Shown here piece by piece: positions 1 through 10,161 of a stretch of DNA of 64,000 bases (its first letter is position 1; each line of letters begins with the position of its first letter). Below the pieces are notes generated by a model, which was given only the letters and a program-made list of their open reading frames with translations, did no database searches and was not told the origin of the DNA. The stretch covers positions 1 through 64,000 of the forward strand of contig NW_017265163.1 of the NCBI RefSeq assembly GCF_001638985.1, read 5' to 3'. Both the position numbers and the translations under genes were made by a program. The stretch comes from Phycomyces blakesleeanus NRRL 1555(-). Taxonomy: Eukaryota; Mucoromycota; Mucoromycetes; Mucorales; Phycomycetaceae.

Positions 1-128
1 AGCAGTGCTTTATATATAATGTTTGTAAACCCTCATATTTAGTAGTTATCTTTGGCACAGATACTATTTAACATAATAGAAGAGAAGTTAGATGTGTATT
101 TAAATATTTACATGTTGTGAGTGATATA

Positions 129-931
129 TTAATTTGAGGATACATACAATATAATGACTGAAGAAGATAAAAATAAAACTTTGAGAGTTCGAGGCATGGC
201 GTCAAGTATAATTTCTTTAACAATGAAAATAATATAGAGAAGTTAGTTTGAGTGAATTGGGTGACAGAATATGTAATGAACGTACCCAAAGAAAGTCAAT
301 TTATTTGTAGACCTAGATAGTACTTGTCAAGAGTTGATATAACCTTTAGTAAAAAACATATATTAATATACAGTATAAATAATACTATCATACATATTAA
401 GAGAATAAAAGAAGAAGTCTTACCATGTCAATGATGGCGCCAAGAGATAGAGGTTCTTTATTCATTGCGTGTTTGGCAGATGAACATTCATCTGTAATAA
501 AAATTATATTCTGTCAGATACATATTAAAAGTAAATAAAAAATAAAATATTACCGTGTTGATGGTCTTGTTTAATTGTAGGGAATATTTTTGGCGATATT
601 GTCTATAAAAAAGAAGGAGAAAAGTCAGAATAATTTTATATGATGATGACATGAAGTATAGTTACTAACCTGGACTAATCCGGATGGCCATTGTAAAGAG
701 AATACATCAGAAGGAAAAAACACGCTAGTATCTATGACAACTGAAATAATAATTATTATTTAGTTATATTTGAAGAAAAGAATTGCTTTAAAAAAAAAAG
801 AAGATATGTTACCAAAAAAGTTTGCGAATATAGTAAAACACTAAGAGAGTATATATGTATCTATGACAACAGAATGTGTTAATCTTGTTGTTGTCTGTAC
901 AGAAGTATTTTTAAGAAGAATGTATCTTACC
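129..931 (-). CDS. Gene Y of element A: small multi-exon protein of unknown function
   Basis: I do not recognise the family. Visible exons, in transcript order, end at 931 (upstream limit uncertain) and then run 731-670, 602-554, 491-424 and 343-296, all with GT...AG introns. The middle three are 62, 49 and 68 bp, exactly the lengths of the matching exons in copy B, although the introns differ. Reading frame is kept across them and the encoded residues are similar (for example SGLVQ versus SGLVK and SPKIFP versus SPKILS). The first exon encodes a strongly hydrophobic stretch (LFFLFLIFVITVNFT), which could be a signal peptide or membrane anchor. No in-frame ATG was found, so the start is open. 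A TGA closes the reading at 296-298; similarity to B continues to a further possible exon ending at 129. Confidence 0.5.
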
Positions 932-1457
932 AGTAAAATTCACAGTTATAACAAAAATCAGAAAGAGAAAGAAAAGAAAAGAAAATGGTCGATAAGGAAA
1001 AATATGGAAAAATAAAAAAAATAAGTAAATAAAATACAAAAAACAAAATAGGTAATTAAAAAAAATGAAACTCAAAAAAAATATCCAAAAAGCATAATAG
1101 ATATAATGGTGTAGTATCTAAAAGCAATCTTTGTATCAATTTACACAGTGTGTGTACAAGAAGTTACTTTAGATATATTTTTTTAACCAAGATCAATCAA
1201 GACTAGACATCCTTTTTTTTTGGAAATATAAATATACGTTTTTGCTACAATCTTACTCACTCTTGCTCACGCACTCTTACAATTATTCTTACTTATACTC
1301 ACACTTTCTCTCTCTATCTCCCCATCTTTTTCTGTCTTTTATTTTGGTATGTTTGATAATAAATATAATCGTAGTGTATAATAGAAATTTATTCAAAGAA
1401 TATAAAAGCATTAACAGTTAATACATATTTGAACTTATATTTTTAAATTAATAGAAT

Positions 1458-2628
1458 ATGTCTAACCAAAATGAAAGCTATCCCACTCGACGCACTCCTG
1501 CTGAGAGAGAGATGACAAACTCTCTTGCCATCTTGCGTCGTGACATGACCACTGTCATGAAAGACGTTGCTGATATCAAAGCAAAAACTTCGAACACTCC
1601 TGTGTCTGCTGTTTTGCAGAGTCAGCCGATGGCTTTAGTGCATGCTGTTGCTCCTGTGAGCATGGAAATGAATGTAGCTGGTTCTTCCACCATGGCTTCT
1701 GACGCAAAATCAGTCAACAAAACAAAAGCCTATGTATGTATCATACATATAGTAAATTATATCTTTAATAACTTACCAAGATTCAATAGAGACTTCTTCG
1801 GGAGCATTTGTGGGACCCTAAGTTCAAGTCAAAACATTTGGCTGAAATTCAAGCCAACAATGGCAAGCCAAGGTGGAACACGGCTGTCAACTTCAACCAG
1901 TCGCCAAACACTGAGCTGACAGAAAACCTCGTTGCCTACTTGGAAAGAAATTTCGTAGGAGCAGGACTGAGAAAAAGTGATGTTCGTGACTTTGTCTACA
2001 CGAACTTCACTAGCAGAAAGCGTGCAGCTAATAAGTCTCAGGCTAAAAAGAAGTCAGACAATGCTCGCAACAGAAGGAGTAGCCGCGAAAAGGAGGTAAG
2101 TTATACTTTATTTATTTATTATTTGAATAATTCTTATCTAAGTCATTAATTTAAAGCAAAAAAAGAAAACTAATTTAATATTTTCAACAGCACTTGAAAC
2201 GTCGCAAAACAGCGTACCAGTCTAACAAGACTGCTATTGATGACGAGATGAAAAGAGATTGCTCTGGTCTCATTATAGAAGAGGCTATGTCTGTTGGTGA
2301 GTCAGACGATGGCACTTCGCCTCATGTTTCTTATAGTGGGCTTCGTCTTCGTCGTCCAGGTTGGAGAAGTGATGAGGTACTTAGTTTTTTGAAAGTTGAA
2401 ATATTTAATTTAGTTAATATATTATATTGTATTATACTGAATAAAATATTAATGTCTTTAATATAGTACAACCACTTCATCACACTTGTTGACAACAAAG
2501 TGGTAGCTGATTTAGGCTTAAATAGCCATCAATTGCTGTCACGTGCTTTTGGCGAAACCGTTGAAGGACCAGTCCCTGATGCAATTGCGTCACAGTTTCC
2601 TCAGTGGGCTCTTAGAAACGGGCCCTAA
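1458..2628 (+). CDS. Gene X of element A: accessory protein, 309 aa, four exons
   Basis: Exons are 1458-1733, 1790-2095, 2191-2376 and 2467-2628. All introns are phase 0 with GT...AG borders and the spliced frame is open for 309 codons. The N-terminal exon has a short helical, coiled-coil-like stretch. Exon 2 (102 codons) ends in a very basic segment rich in R, K and S (SRKRAANKSQAKKK). Exon 3 carries GESDDG and RRPGWRSDE; exon 4 ends PQWALRNGP. Exon lengths 306, 186 and 162 are repeated exactly in copy B, and 306 again in the divergent copy D, so this is a real coding gene. It converges on the transposase gene with 153 bp between the stops. A DNA-binding helper role, like TNPA of plant CACTA elements, is inferred from position and basic character only. 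Confidence 0.8.
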
Positions 2629-2781
2629 ATAAAGTTTATATTTTTTGTTCTTTTTTTCTTCATTCATAACGTCCTATACTTTAAATAACCAAAAAAATGC
2701 ATAAAGAGGCATTACTTGTTCTTTGTTTTTTATTTAATTATTCTCATAAAAAATCATAGTGCATAATTATTCATAAAGGCT

Positions 2782-5700
2782 TCAGGCATAGTATTTTTTT
2801 GGCATAGGAATGACCAGCATTCTTTCTTCGTTCATATCAGTTACATCTACAGCAGTTGCGACCTCTAAGTGTATGCGATGTACAGGCAAGATGCTGTGAT
2901 AATTATCAGCAGAGAATTCTGGCAAGCAGATTGCAATACCTTCATCTCTGTGTTCATTGTCATTTGTCGAATTATACCATCGGATGTATGCAAAAACATG
3001 CTGGTCTTGATGTAATGTTGATGCTCGGTGGTTTGGATGAGGAGGCAGAGTAAATGAATGTATAAAAAGATACTGAATTTGTCCGGTATATAGGCTTGAA
3101 GTTCGGCCATTGCTGCTACGGAAGAAAGCTTGAACGAGTGACCCGCGCTTACCAGAACTGTTGTTCCCAATATATGTTTGGCCAAGGAGATCAATTGATT
3201 TCAATTTTGTGATTCGGTTATTTACAAAATATTGTGACAATCTGGCATCGTGGTAAGAAATGAGATTGGGCATGGCATAGGCGATTTTATAATAATCTAA
3301 CAATTGAGGATAATCAATATCACTCATTGTTGATTCTTTTAAGGACTGTAAAGGAAAGGTGGATGGGGGGAGTGGTTCATTGCCTTTGATAGGTGCTGCT
3401 CGACTTAAGGATGAGTCTACAAATTGTTGCAGTCGGAAAGGTTGTTGGTTGGTTGGAGCATAAGTGGCATAGGTCGTTATAGGTGCGGTCGTAGAGGTAA
3501 GTTTTTCGAAAAGAGGAAGGAATGGAATGAGGCTTGGACATGATAACGTATTTCGTACGTAATCAGCTTTGTATGCGTCTGCAGTGAATTTTGTCATATA
3601 GGTTGTTTCAAACCCGTCTTTTCTGTTTGTCTTGTTATTCTTTAACAAACCATTGTATCTCTCAAAACCAAAGAGCCAATAGCCATACACGGGTCCAAAA
3701 TCACGAATTGTGTCATGAAGATGGAGGTGCAGGTGCATGTTGCAGGTGAGGACTTTTGGTTCATATGTATCTTCACAAGATTGACAGAATTCTTGTAGAT
3801 ATCTGTGTGCTTGGTCTATTTCGATGAAACTGATTGACGGCTTTACAAGTATACGGCATGCTTTTACATAGTGCATCCAGCCATTGAACATATTGGACGG
3901 AAGAACTGGTTTTAGAAGCACGGGAGAGTACACCAATACCCAAGACTTCCACTCATCTGCTTTCATGTGGGAAAAGCCCTTTCCTATCTTCGTTTTCAGC
4001 TTGGTATAGTCACTGGGCAATATCATCGTTGCTGCAACTGTCTGCATTGCAAGCAGATCATTGTTTTTCATTTTTTTCATTGTTGTCCATGTTTCAATCA
4101 TTCTCTTTGGTGTTCCCAGAAAAAGATTATGCATGGGATCAATGATCGTTCCACGTACTAGATCAAAGTATCCAAGGCGATACAACTGCGACCATCGAAC
4201 ACCATATTCGACCTCCAGCTGCTGCCTTTCTGAGGGTGTACTCGCACTATTCCACTCCTCAGCATGCACACGGTTTGCTCTATCACTTCGATGGCGCCAC
4301 TGGTCACAATCAAATCCACGGAAATCGACAGAAGAAGTGCCTGGTAGACGAGAAAATTGATTGTCGCATTTGTAACAGGCGCATGTGCTGTTGTGCGCGG
4401 TGAACCCACTAGTCTTTCTGGCAGCAGGTATATCGCATGCAACCATCAATAAGGCTGCACGAACTGTTGCACCGTCTGTTTGCTGGTAGGTGGGTATCTG
4501 TATTCCAAGATAGAGCTGTATCATTTCGTCGACTAATGGCTTGAGATAATGATTGATCTCTTCTGATTTTGGCTCTTTTGGTCCGGGCATGAGGCCAACA
4601 AGGATTGTATTTTCTGCTTTAAACCGCTCACTTCTAGGCAGGTTGTTAATCACCAGGTAGATAGCACCGCAGGAATAGCTAGTACCATCGAAAGGCTGGA
4701 ACCAGTCGATGTTTAATGTCAGCATCAATGAACGAGGATGCTCAACAAAAATTTCATTGTCATTGTCCTTCAAATCAGTCCAGGCTTCACCATCGTAAAC
4801 ATCACACAATGTATCAGTGATCTTGAATTCTTGGTTCCAGTGCATGATCTTTTGCTCGAAATCGGGACGGAGGAAAAGAATTTTAAGAGCACGTGTGAGA
4901 GACTGATATACATAAGACTTCTTTGCGACCAAACCACCAGACAATGATTGGACCATTAATTTGCAATTACAGGCGGTATGTGCACCAAGCTTTACGAAAT
5001 CACAATTCAAAGGAGCAGGTACACTTTCCTCATACACCTTGTGGCAATCCTGACAAACGACAAATCTCTTAATCCCTTTTGTCATGGCTGAGAATCCTGT
5101 CATGCTTTGGAGACCAGAAAGACTCACGGGCAATTGGAAATCCTGCTCGTAAATCGACAAGAGCTTGTTGATGAATTCGATCAAGACAACAGCGCCCTTA
5201 TTGACCACATAGCGGGAAGCAAACATTACCACAAAAGTAGCAATGAACCTGTGTACCGGATTTTCAGGCATATTTGGGGTGGCAAAAGGATCTATTGTAA
5301 AAAAAAACAAAAAAAATTAACACCCCCCCTTTTTTCAGATTTTTCTTTTTTGGTTCTTTTCCTTGAATTTTTTTTGGGTCTTTTTTTATTAGTTAATTAA
5401 CACGGACTGACCTTCAGTATCGAATTCTTCGACTTCAATCTCAACAATATTCTCTTCATTGTCTTCACTTTCTTCACCGCCATTGCTTTCTTCGTCATTG
5501 TCATTTTCATCACCATCACTGCTTTCGCCATTCGACTCATTGCTAAAAGCAACCTCATCGTCAGAAATTGGGGCTCCTTCCCAAACAGGCGAGTTGGTCT
5601 GACCGTCCATTGCTTCTATGGGTCCGGTTTGTTGGTTTGATGTAGCTACATATAGAATTCAATTTTTAGTTTACTTCTCTTTTTATCACAATTAACGTTT

Positions 5701-5959
5701 CTTACTTTCAAAATCAATATCCATGAGATTTCTTTGAACAGATACATCTATTGAAATAAAACATTATATAAAATAACCAAAATGAAAATGAAAATGAAAA
5801 ACAAAACATACTTCTTTCACTTCTTTCCATGTCTTCATATCTTGCTCTTTTATTGTGACGCTGGAGGGTTCGTGTAGAAACAAAGCTGTAGCCTTGTTGA
5901 TTATCGCTGCATTTTGTGCAATAGCACTTCTTATTATAAAGTTCAGAAGTAGAGGACAT
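2782..5959 (-). CDS. tnp2-type (CACTA superfamily) transposase of element A, 977 aa, intact
   Basis: Exons in order are 5959-5812, 5747-5706, 5645-5412 and 5291-2782. Splicing these GT...AG introns gives one open frame of 977 codons. Exon 1 has a Cys/His cluster (CYCTKC, then H) suggesting a zinc finger; exon 3 is strongly acidic. Exon 4 holds the tnp2 (Transposase_21) core: CQDCH near residues 221-225, TLNIDWFQPF with D337, MPGPKEP near 376-382, ACDIPAARK with D428, a CACYKC zinc cluster near 445, and IIDPMHNLFLG with D526. The acidic residues are candidates for the DDE/D catalytic set; the exact triad is not proven. A conserved HLHLHLHDTI...FGPVYGYWLFGFERYNGLLK region follows. It is the only unbroken transposase of the four copies, so it may still be active and act on the related ends in this window. 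Confidence 0.85.
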
Positions 5960-6191
5960 GGTGTTTATTTTGTTATAAATGTTAAGATAAAAGGGAAACA
6001 AGTGTTACATTTACTTTATTTGTTCAAACTTTATAATAATAATAATAATAATGATAAAATAACTTGGATGGTTATTATATCCGAGCCAATAGAAAATTAC
6101 AACATGACTTTATAAACATGTACACCAAAAAACATGCTGAGATGAAAAATTGCTCTAAATATCCACATGTAACCATGAACCTTCACACAAG

Positions 6192-6216
6192 GGTATTCAG
6201 GGTCATTTCTCCAGTG
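6192..6216 (-). repeat. Terminal inverted repeat, right end of element A
   Basis: Read on the minus strand this is CACTGGAGAAATGACCC followed by TGAATACC. Copy B begins with the same sequence except for one base over the first 25. CACT(A/G) ends are the hallmark of CACTA transposons. Confidence 0.75.
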
Positions 6217-7344
6217 ATGGGATTCAGGTTAAGAATGGTGGCATGGAGGATCGTTACAGAACCAGGAACATTGTGTGGCGTGAATCCATCAACAGACAAC
6301 GAAATTGCAATGTCATCTTTTCCGGAAAACAGATGTTTTACTTGCTGGTAAACCTGGCCATCAAACACATCGGTTTTACTTCCATCCGAGCTTGGCTCAT
6401 GATTATGGCAGTAATGCATATCTGCTCTTGTATTCTCGTTGGCTAATGCAAGAGCCAGTTGTCTCGCCAATGGAAGCTGTATCATCATGGCAGCAGCAAC
6501 CAGATCACCACCCTCGGTTTCTCCGCGTCTTGTTTTGTACCGGCTTTGTCCACAGTTGGAGCACTCAGTCTGGGATGGACTGGTAAAGAGCATACATCCC
6601 CTCTGACAGATATCATGGACTGTCTCTTCAACACCCGAGAAACGCTTCAAAAGCTTTTTGCCAAGATGGGGAGTACATGCTCTGTATGTAATACAAGTTG
6701 ATGTTTCCAAAATGCTGTTGAAATGCTTGACTATCATTTCATGAGCATTGCGGGAGATACCAAAATCCTTAATGATCTTGAGAAACTCAAGGTTCTTTGC
6801 ATCGTCTTTGTCAGGGGTAGGTGCAGGCTGACTGAAGTCAAAAACCAAAGGAGATGTTTCGTTTTCAATGATATCCATGTCGTTGCCAAGTTCCGCATCA
6901 TACTTTAACAAGGTAAATAATAATTAGCATTATATAATAAGACATATATATATATCTTACCATAGACTCATCATTGTCATCATTACTGAAGATATTTATA
7001 ATTGGATCATCGTTATCTTTGCTGTTGAGTGTATCCATGATCTGATCTTCGATTGCATCAGCACGTTCTCTGCTTGTTTATGAAGGTAACAATATAATTA
7101 ATTACACTTTCTAATAGTATGTATGTGATTTGTAGTCTTACTCGATAGTGTCATTCGAGACAGTGTTCAAAACAACACTGACTTGTCCAGGAACAGGCGT
7201 GGTCTGTGAAGTCTGGATATCATTATGTCTTCTATGACGGTTCTTAAAGCATTGAGCTCTACAACTCTTGGGTTTTTTTAAATTGGTGTGGCGCTCTTTG
7301 CATTGATTGCATTGGTAACTATCAAGGATTGAATTTGAAGACAT
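6217..7344 (-). pseudogene. Family-2 tnp2 transposase, 5' part, cut by element A
   Basis: Exons in order are 7344-7142, 7072-6961 and 6902 down to 6217, with GT...AG introns and frame kept across both. The N-terminus has a Cys-pair motif (QCNQCKERH) and the second exon is acidic. The third exon has a CSNCG-type Cys pair and DIAISLSVDGF, followed by ILHATILNLNP, which matches the first catalytic-Asp region of tnp2 transposases. The coding sequence ends exactly where element A begins, so the rest should lie beyond the left edge of the window on the far side of A. The protein is clearly different from the A-D transposases and is grouped with the gene at 10162-13352. Confidence 0.7.
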
Positions 7345-7680
7345 TTTTTAGGTTGGAAATAAACACTTAAGAATAAAGGTATGAATATTGATAATTCCTT
7401 TTAAATAATATGCCTTTATACTTAATAGCGTTGAGATTTGTATAGACTTAATGACTACAAGTAGGCAATGACATAGATGATACAAATATAAACTCAGGAA
7501 CAGAAGCTAAAACATTGCGTAATAGCTGTTATTAGAACTACAGTAGCCCAATAATAATATTGGTTGGACCAATAGATTAAACTCATTTATATGAAACTAA
7601 TAATAGACAATAGAAATTTTTTTCGGCCTTTATCTTTCTTTCACAACAATCCTTTTTCTCAGGTAAACCAAACTTTCAAC

Positions 7681-8335
7681 ATGAATAACACAGATAATAA
7701 TTCCATCTCTTTGCTACACGCCATGTACAATGAGATACTATCTTTGAAGACAGGCCAAGAAAAGGCCAAACTTGAAATGAAGGCACAGATCGAAGAGTTG
7801 AAGCTCGAAATGAAGACAAGCATCGAAGATTTGAATTTGGAGATTACTGCTCTCCAGAGCCAACTGGAGAATAGAAACATTTCCAACCAACACACTTCGC
7901 CTTCTGTCTCTGCCATTGTAAGACAAAAAATAAAATGAGTTGAATATATATTAATATGTCATTTAATAGTCTAGTGCTAATACCATCCGCAAACCGGTGA
8001 GCATATTCCGTGAAATAACTTTAAAGCATATCTTCAAGATGATAAGTGAAGACCTTGGCATTGAAGTAACAAGTAACGAAAAGGCCACACTCAATATGTG
8101 TACAAAGCTTATATGTGATGATATGGCTGCCCATCCTTCAGTGATCGCTCTTGGTCCTAATCCTAGCTGGGGGTCTATACCAGTAGCACTTAAGAAAGAA
8201 ATGTGTGCCAGGCACGCAAATATAATGAAGGATTCTGGTATAGACTTCACTAGATGTCTCAGAAACTGGGCATCAACTGCAAGAGTTGCACATCTCTGGA
8301 GGGACCGCCATAAAAGATTACAGTCTCGTAAGTAA
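7681..8335 (+). CDS. Family-2 partner gene: coiled-coil protein, about 200 aa
   Basis: Two exons, 7681-7917 and 7970-8335, are joined by a 52-bp GT...AG intron in phase 0. Residues about 15-75 form a textbook coiled coil with regular EELKLEMK-like heptads. The second exon encodes a helical, basic C-terminal part ending in RVAHLWRDRHKRLQS. The gene starts 336 bp from the divergent transposase start at 7344, and the second family-2 copy (14792-15850) has the same layout, so the two genes probably belong to one element with a shared promoter region. GTAAGT overlaps the last codons, so a further 3' exon may be missing. Function is unknown; a DNA-binding or oligomerising helper is a guess from its composition. 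Confidence 0.55.
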
Positions 8336-8398
8336 TCCGGTGTAGTGGAATTGAATAGGATATTTTACTATGAAAACCTAGAATATTAAATAGTAAAT

Positions 8399-8800
8399 AG
8401 CCAATAAAATGTATCTATAGATTTTTTTATGCTTTAACAGCCAATAAAATAAACAATATTATTTATTTTTCTGTCATAATAACCAGTAAAATGAGCAATA
8501 TGATTTTTTTTCTGTCATAACAACCAATAAAAATGATTAATAAAAATGATCTTCTATTGTAATAACCAATAAAAATTTGTATTTATTAAAATGATCAAAC
8601 ACTTACATGTATATTATCCAATAAAAAACTGTTTTCATAAAAGTAACATTAAAAAAAAATTACTAGTGTCCAATAGAATTCCTTTCTAAGCTAAAATATT
8701 AAAGTAATAAATGACATTTAAGAGAGTACCCAATAAAAGTAATCGATTATATAATATACTTTATACAATAAAGAATGAAACGCTGTCCAATAGAAGAGCC
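8399..8800 (+). repeat. Array of spaced CCAATAAAA-type motifs
   Basis: About nine degenerate copies of CCAATAAAA (also CCAGTAAAA, CCAATAGAA) recur at about 8400, 8441, 8484, 8521, 8564, 8619, 8670, 8730 and 8787. The spacing is 37-60 bp and the orientation is always the same. The spacers are AT-rich and not obviously repeated. No ORF is present. It lies just downstream of the family-2 partner gene and could be a subterminal repeat region of that element. Confidence 0.5.
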
Positions 8801-8949
8801 AACAAAGGAGAATCAGAAAGCGGAGATCTGTAATATGTATTTAAACTCCAGGGGGGCAAAGTGGATATTTGGCAAAAAATCGCCACAAAGCCGCCTTGTC
8901 AAACCGCCATAAAGCAGCCATAAAACCCCACTTTTTTTTCCCGTAGTGT

Positions 8950-9212
8950 TGTATATGTTTTAGATGTTTAAGATAGTGAATATACTTGTAGAAGATATTA
9001 CTGGACAACAAGCATCTAAGACATATTATTGTAGCTATTCTTTTAGTCAGAAATCAAACATCATTTTGTATAAATAGTCAAGAAATATAATTAATAAAAA
9101 GCATCTTTATTCTTATCTAAAAACTATTCATAAACTTGACAATCCCCAGTGGTATTGATTCTGCAACTTAGTTACAAGTGCCAGAAAAGAAATACCAGAT
9201 CGAGACTTGACA
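8950..9212 (+). repeat. LTR-like repeat family 4, copy 1 (5' shortened)
   Basis: It matches 17436-17698 and 30276-30538 in the same orientation, from TATGTTTTAGATG to ACTTGACA. The shared TATAAATAGTC box and the end in CTTGACA, mirrored by TGTCAA at the start of copy 3, suggest an LTR. The first 100 bp or so found in the other copies are missing and no target duplication was seen. Confidence 0.6.
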
Positions 9213-9442
9213 TGTTGTTCCTGGTCCAGATTATCTTCCAATTCACTGTAAATGTAGTCGAATTTGTTGTTTTCAATCTGGGTTGTTCTTCCAATGTTAT
9301 AACGCAGCCAAAATTGGTCAAACCCACTGTGAACCGTAAATGAAGATAAAAGAATAAAAAGACAATAGAAAGATAGATAACTTTTATTGAATGAAATAAC
9401 ATTCTCTTTTATATCTTTTCTAAGCCTACCCAGCCGTTAGAA

Positions 9443-9520
9443 ATGTCTGTTTTGGTTTCTATTCTACTTTTGTTAAGCTATGTGCTTTCTACATCTTTTG
9501 TAAGCAAAAGGAAATCACTT
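9443..9520 (-). repeat. Dispersed repeat, inverted copy of 17231-17302
   Basis: TTTCTATTCTACTTTTGTTA and the sequence through GCAAAAGGAAATCACT match the reverse complement of 17231-17302 with a few changes. In both places it lies beside a family-4 LTR-like repeat, so it may be an internal piece of the same retroelement or a second element that often lands there. Confidence 0.5.
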
Positions 9521-9525
9521 AAGTT

Positions 9526-10161
9526 GTCATTCTCACTACGGCAGGATGAATGGCAGTTGGGCCAAAAGTAGGCACATAACTGCTATTTTTTTTGATTGAA
9601 ACCCAATAAAATCTCTGCCATTTGTTGTAAGATGGTAATGTCATTCGTAGCAATTTAAAAAAGTAACATGAAAACACTTTTTTTGTTGCTGTACAATATT
9701 TTCAATGCTGTAAAAAATGTTTGTAAGTTGTAATGACCACTTTGAGTATTGAAATATATGTTTTATTGAATATCAAAGATGTCAACAATTATTAAGATTA
9801 ATAATTTTTGGAATGTGTGAACGATATGGTAACATAACTGCCATTTTTTTATTTTTTAAACTACGTTCTTTTTTTTAGATATTCTTTTTATCTTGATGAA
9901 TTGTCAATTTGATTTTATTTAAATCGCGTAATGGCGTATAGAGAATATAGGGAATGAAGAGAAAAGTATAAGATGTATAGAGAATAGAAAATAAACCGGA
10001 GTATGTAAAGAAGAAAAGAAAGACAAGACATATAAAGATTAAAAAAAACATAAGAAATAGAGAAAATTAAAAAAAGAATATAAGATACAAGGATGATATA
10101 AAAAATATAAAAGATATAAGGATATAGAGCATATAGAAAAATAAGATAAAAATAAAAAGGA
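9526..10161. other. AT-rich spacer without a recognisable gene
   Basis: No coding sequence is supported. ATAACTGC[C/T]ATTTTTT occurs at about 9577 and 9835, the same motif as the arms of the hairpin at 16874-16912. From 9930 the sequence is purine-rich low complexity (GAATA/ATAAGA), which creates a meaningless long reading frame on the minus strand. Confidence 0.5.

Larger units (their letters stand above)
1..6216. mobile_element. CACTA-like element A (left end outside window)
   Basis: Three-gene DNA transposon. Gene Y (minus) and gene X (plus) diverge, and the tnp2 transposase gene (minus) runs tail to tail with X. The right terminus, read inward on the minus strand, begins CACTGGAGAAATGACCC and closely matches the left terminus of copy B at 41138. 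The left end lies outside the window: the sequence from position 1 aligns with copy C from 55554, and C has about 470 bp more before its end once its LTR is removed. The full element would therefore be about 6.7 kb, close to the 6.6 kb of B. The right end falls inside a second transposase gene (6217-7344), so A is nested in it. Assignment to CACTA (EnSpm/Plavaka-like) rests on the CACTG ends and the tnp2 domain. Confidence 0.85.

Noticed and set aside
68..289. Open frame of 73 codons on the minus strand, conserved at 55620-55835.
   Set aside because: The whole region is about 90 percent identical between copies A and C, so the frame is carried along. At most its complement holds the 3' end of gene Y.
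4061..4442. Antisense frames within the A transposase (for example 4061-4360 plus and 4158-4442 minus).
   Set aside because: Shadows of the 842-codon exon; the same occurs in copies B and C.
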